From: Kiritimatiellia bacterium
Lineage (GTDB): Bacteria; Verrucomicrobiota; Kiritimatiellia; RFP12; UBA1067
Assembly (NCBI GenBank): GCA_017652705.1
Contig: JAGCAM010000043.1
Location: 1-41,699 of the forward strand
Direction of reading: 5' to 3'
DNA length: 41,699 nt
In this document: positions 39,378 through 41,699 of the stretch, in pieces
How the letters are laid out: each line of letters opens with the position of its first letter
Position numbering within the stretch: position 1 is the first letter of the stretch
The notes under the pieces: model-generated
What the model saw: only the letters and a program-made list of their open reading frames with translations
Databases searched by the model: none
What the model was told of the DNA's origin: nothing
Program-made: the position numbers and the translations under genes

Positions 39378-40431
39378 AACGCTGGCGGCTGCGGCGCTGG
39401 CGGTTCTTGCCGCGTGCGACTATGTCGGGCGCGGCGGGAAGGACGTCGAGGAGCGCGAAGACCCCGTTTACAAGGCGGCGATGGAGGACTACTCCGCCGG
39501 GCGCATTGGCGCCGCGGTGACCGGTTTCGAGAAAGCGCTGCGGCGCAACCCGGCGAATGCGAGCGCGCGGTTTCAGCTGGGCTGTCTGCTGCAGGAGTCC
39601 AAGCGCGATTACATCGGCGCGTACTGCGCCTACCGCGAATATCTCGCGCAGCGGCCCGACAGCGACAAAGTCAAACTGGCGCGCGACCGTCTTGCCATCT
39701 GCGAGAAAGAAGTCGCCAGACGCCTCGCGGCCAAGTACGGGCTGAACAGCGCGGAAACGGTCGCGAAGGAACTCGAGGCGGTGCGCGGCGATCTGAAGTC
39801 GGCGAAAAACCGCATCGCCGCCACCGAAAAGAACCTCTCCGTCTCGCTGGCGCGGACGCGTTCGCTCACCACCGAGCGTGACCGTCTTCTCGCAATCGTC
39901 AAGGGAGAGGCGACGGCCGAGGAGAAAAAATCCGGCACGCCCCCGGTCAGGGAGGTCAAGGATCTGCTGGAGGAGGCGGAGGACGGCGAGAACGGCGCCG
40001 CCGCGCCAGGTGAGTTGTCCGAAGAGGCGAACGCGCTCCTGGCCGAAGATGACGTCGGCGCGGCGAATAAGCCCTCCGCCGACGAGGTGAAGTCGCTCAA
40101 GGCGGAAGTGGAAACCGGCGACCGGGTGAAACTGGCGGACGACGTCGCCAAGCTCAAGGCGGAGGAGTCCGACGAAGTGTCGCCCGGTTCGTCGCTGTTG
40201 CCCACCAACCGCACGTCGGTGGCTAAGAAGAAGCCCGACGGCGCCAGACCGAAAGCGCCGCAGATAGCGCGGCCGAAAGCCTACGAAGTGAAAGAGGGCG
40301 ACACGCTCTACGGCATCGCCAAGCGCTTTTACGGAACCCTCTCGGCGTGGAAGATGATCCGCGAGGCCAACAAAGCCCTCATATCGCCCGACAACCGGCT
40401 GCGCGCCGGCGACAAGCTCGTCCTGCCGTGA
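39361..40431 (+). CDS. LysM lipoprotein with tetratricopeptide-like region
   Basis: 356 aa. Lipoprotein signal ending in lipobox LAAC (Cys about residue 19). Residues about 32-110 form TPR-like helices ('AAMEDYSAGRIGAAVTGFEKALRRNPANASARFQLG'). A coiled-coil, charged middle follows (about 120-280). The C-terminal LysM domain ('YEVKEGDTLYGIAKRFYGTLSAWKMIREANK') binds peptidoglycan. Start chosen at 39361: GGAGGG (39351-39356) is 4 nt upstream. ATG 39358 and 39370 are alternatives. It overlaps scpB by 17 nt. Confidence 0.85.
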   Translation: MRPMNKTLAAAALAVLAACDYVGRGGKDVEEREDPVYKAAMEDYSAGRIGAAVTGFEKALRRNPANASARFQLGCLLQESKRDYIGAYCAYREYLAQRPDSDKVKLARDRLAICEKEVARRLAAKYGLNSAETVAKELEAVRGDLKSAKNRIAATEKNLSVSLARTRSLTTERDRLLAIVKGEATAEEKKSGTPPVREVKDLLEEAEDGENGAAAPGELSEEANALLAEDDVGAANKPSADEVKSLKAEVETGDRVKLADDVAKLKAEESDEVSPGSSLLPTNRTSVAKKKPDGARPKAPQIARPKAYEVKEGDTLYGIAKRFYGTLSAWKMIREANKALISPDNRLRAGDKLVLP

Positions 40432-40434
40432 CCG

Positions 40435-40686
40435 ATGGGAAAAGTTCCCACATCGCTGCTTGACCACGACCACGCGTACACCCGGTCGGAAAGCCCGTGG
40501 ATAATCGCGGAGCGGGACGTGGCGGTCGGCACCCCCTACGAGCGGCTGATCAAATACATCTCCGGCGGGGGGATGCGCATGTTCGGGCGCACGGTTCGGC
40601 AGGAGGAAGTGCGGTTGAAACGCTTGCGGTTCATTTCGGCGGCGGCGGTGATCGCCGCGCTGTGGCTGGTGTTTTTCATTTTCTAA
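40435..40686 (+). CDS. Small tail-anchored membrane protein of unknown function
   Basis: 83 aa. A polar N-terminus rich in His/Asp/Arg is followed by one C-terminal hydrophobic helix (about 64-83, [18 protein letters not shown]) at the very end, a tail-anchor layout. No family recognised. It starts 3 nt after the LysM lipoprotein stop with no own ribosome site, so it is probably translationally coupled. It lies between two LysM genes, suggesting a cell-envelope role. Confidence 0.6.
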   Translation: MGKVPTSLLDHDHAYTRSESPWIIAERDVAVGTPYERLIKYISGGGMRMFGRTVRQEEVRLKRLRFISAAAVIAALWLVFFIF

Positions 40687-40700
40687 AAAAAAGGAGCGAC

Positions 40701-41219
40701 ATGAACTGGAAATACATAATGACGGTGGCGGGCCTGACGGCGGGCTTCGCCGCGTTCGCGCAGGCGAAGGAGAATTTCATCCAGCAGCAGGCCTACGCCG
40801 AAATGCAGAAGGTGTCCGGCCAGGTGGACGTGCTGCAGACGAACCTGAACGAGCTGCAGAAGCGCGTCGGGGCCTTGGAGGGCGGCGGCGACACCCGCGG
40901 CATCCGCCAGGAAATAGAATCGCTGAAGGTTTCGGTCGCGGAGCTGCGCAAGATGATCCAGAACCAGCGCGCAGAAATCGTGCGCGATCTTTCCGACAGG
41001 CTTTCGAAGATCCAGCCGGTGCCGGCCCCCAAGCCGACAGCAAAGGTCGAGAAGAAGGTGGTCGTCGGACCGCACATCGAATACGTCGTCCAGTCCGGCG
41101 ACACCCTTTCGCTGATTGCGCAGGCGTTCGACACGACGGTTCCGAAAATCAAGGAGCTGAACAATCTGAAGAACGACAATCTGCGGGTGGGGCAGAAACT
41201 CAATCTGCCCAAGAAGTGA
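40701..41219 (+). CDS. Exported coiled-coil LysM protein
   Basis: 172 aa. Signal peptide about 1-22 (ends AFAQAKEN). A heptad-rich coiled coil follows (about 30-105), then a Pro/Lys linker and a C-terminal LysM domain (about 124-172, '[29 protein letters not shown]'). It should tether to peptidoglycan in the periplasm. AAGGAG (40691-40696) supports ATG 40701. Confidence 0.88.
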   Translation: MNWKYIMTVAGLTAGFAAFAQAKENFIQQQAYAEMQKVSGQVDVLQTNLNELQKRVGALEGGGDTRGIRQEIESLKVSVAELRKMIQNQRAEIVRDLSDRLSKIQPVPAPKPTAKVEKKVVVGPHIEYVVQSGDTLSLIAQAFDTTVPKIKELNNLKNDNLRVGQKLNLPKK

Positions 41220-41232
41220 GAGGGGGCTTTTC

Positions 41233-41699
41233 GTGAAGATTCTGGTGGTTGGTTCCGGCGGCCGCGAACACGCGATCGCGTGGAGGCTTTCCCGCGACGC
41301 GGAAAAGCATGAAATATACTGCGCCCCAGGCAACGCCGGCACACTGTCGGTGGCGGCGAACGTGCCGCTGGCCGCGGGCGACGTCGCCGGCATAGTGGAA
41401 TGGTCGAAGCGGGAGCGCCCCGATCTCGTTGTGGTCGGACCGGAAGCCCCGCTGGTGGCAGGTCTCGTCGACGCGCTCGGAGCGGCCGGAATCGCCGCGT
41501 TCGGCCCGGTCGCGGCCGGGGCGCGCATCGAGGGGTCGAAACGCTTCGCCAAGGAGGTGATGGCGGCGGCCGGCGTGCCGACCGGCATGGCAGAGACGTT
41601 CACCGACGCAGCGAAGGCCAAGGCCGCGCTGCCAGCGTTCGGACTGCCTGTCGTGATCAAGGCCGACGGCCTTGCCGCCGGCAAGGGCGTCGTCGTCGC
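41233..41699 (+). CDS. purD: Phosphoribosylamine-glycine ligase, cut by the window edge
   Basis: About the first 155 residues are present; the 3' end lies outside the window. PurD joins phosphoribosylamine and glycine in purine synthesis. Motifs: KILVVGSGGREHAIAW at the start, PDLVVVGPEAPLVAGL, EGSKRFAKEVM, and the ATP-grasp KADGLAAGKGVVV near the edge. The GTG start has AGAGGGGG 7 nt upstream. Confidence 0.95.
   Translation, partial: MKILVVGSGGREHAIAWRLSRDAEKHEIYCAPGNAGTLSVAANVPLAAGDVAGIVEWSKRERPDLVVVGPEAPLVAGLVDALGAAGIAAFGPVAAGARIEGSKRFAKEVMAAAGVPTGMAETFTDAAKAKAALPAFGLPVVIKADGLAAGKGVVV

Noticed and set aside
1-41699. CRISPR array, insertion sequence, prophage or integron
   Set aside because: No regularly spaced repeats, transposase, integrase or terminal inverted repeats were seen; the only direct repeats are the 19-bp and 9-bp tandems described.

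Overview
The window is a GC-rich bacterial chromosome segment from a Gram-negative with a lipid A-type outer membrane: it carries lpxA, an LpxL-type acyltransferase and an LptF/LptG permease. Secreted glycoside hydrolases and esterases, a Tat-exported Gfo/Idh/MocA protein, a GH99/WbsX-like protein, a PHP-family protein, a BspA-like repeat protein and a GldA/GldFG/DUF4340 module together suggest the PVC superphylum, most likely Lentisphaerota or Kiritimatiellota. That placement is an inference from gene content. The genetic code is standard: many genes end in TGA inside ATGA overlaps, and prfB (RF2) is present. Nearly every gene is on the + strand; only one two-gene operon is on the - strand.

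Layout. 1-170: 5S rRNA and a strong terminator. 190-1878: secreted glycoside-hydrolase-like protein. 1875-3335: tRNA(CAT), RluA-type pseudouridine synthase, phosphoglycolate phosphatase. 3319-6903: rpmH-rnpA-yidD-yidC and an LpxL-type acyltransferase. 6911-9315: three-gene surface-glycan set (two glycosyltransferases and a small-molecule kinase). 9281-12231: transketolase and an exported HAD phosphatase. 12258-15483: secreted GH2 beta-galactosidase. 15506-24245: a long envelope operon (tyrS, LptF/G, lpxA, murF, ABC ATPase, fused GldF-GldG, DUF4340). 24293-25348: broken BspA-like gene. 25430-28782: fused CE7/SGNH esterase and a chagasin-PHP fusion. 28788-32265: prfB, DciA-like protein, peptide-binding protein, tsaB. 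32256-33928 (- strand): compact YdbH-like protein and a YnbE-YdbL fusion lipoprotein. 33991-37695: GH99-like protein, Gfo/Idh/MocA protein, small ORF, DUF4422 glycosyltransferase. 37691-41699: scpA, scpB, LysM/TPR lipoprotein, small membrane protein, LysM protein, and purD cut by the window edge.

Two themes stand out. First, the promoters are recognisable. Nearly all have an extended -10 of the form TGR-TATAAT, usually without a clear -35. In seven cases the -10 ends only 7-11 nt before the start codon, which predicts leaderless or nearly leaderless mRNAs. Three other mRNAs (rpmH, tkt, the GH2 gene) have the -10 32-36 nt upstream and carry a Shine-Dalgarno sequence. Second, several proteins are fused or compact relative to their families: YnbE+YdbL, chagasin+PHP, CE7+SGNH esterase, GldF+GldG, and short MurF, TsaB and YdbH versions. 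Most genes overlap by ATGA, GTGA or TTGA, so translational coupling is widespread.

No CRISPR array, insertion sequence, prophage or integrase was seen. The best candidates for an under-described system are the compact YdbH / YnbE-YdbL operon and the protease-inhibitor-PHP fusion protein.
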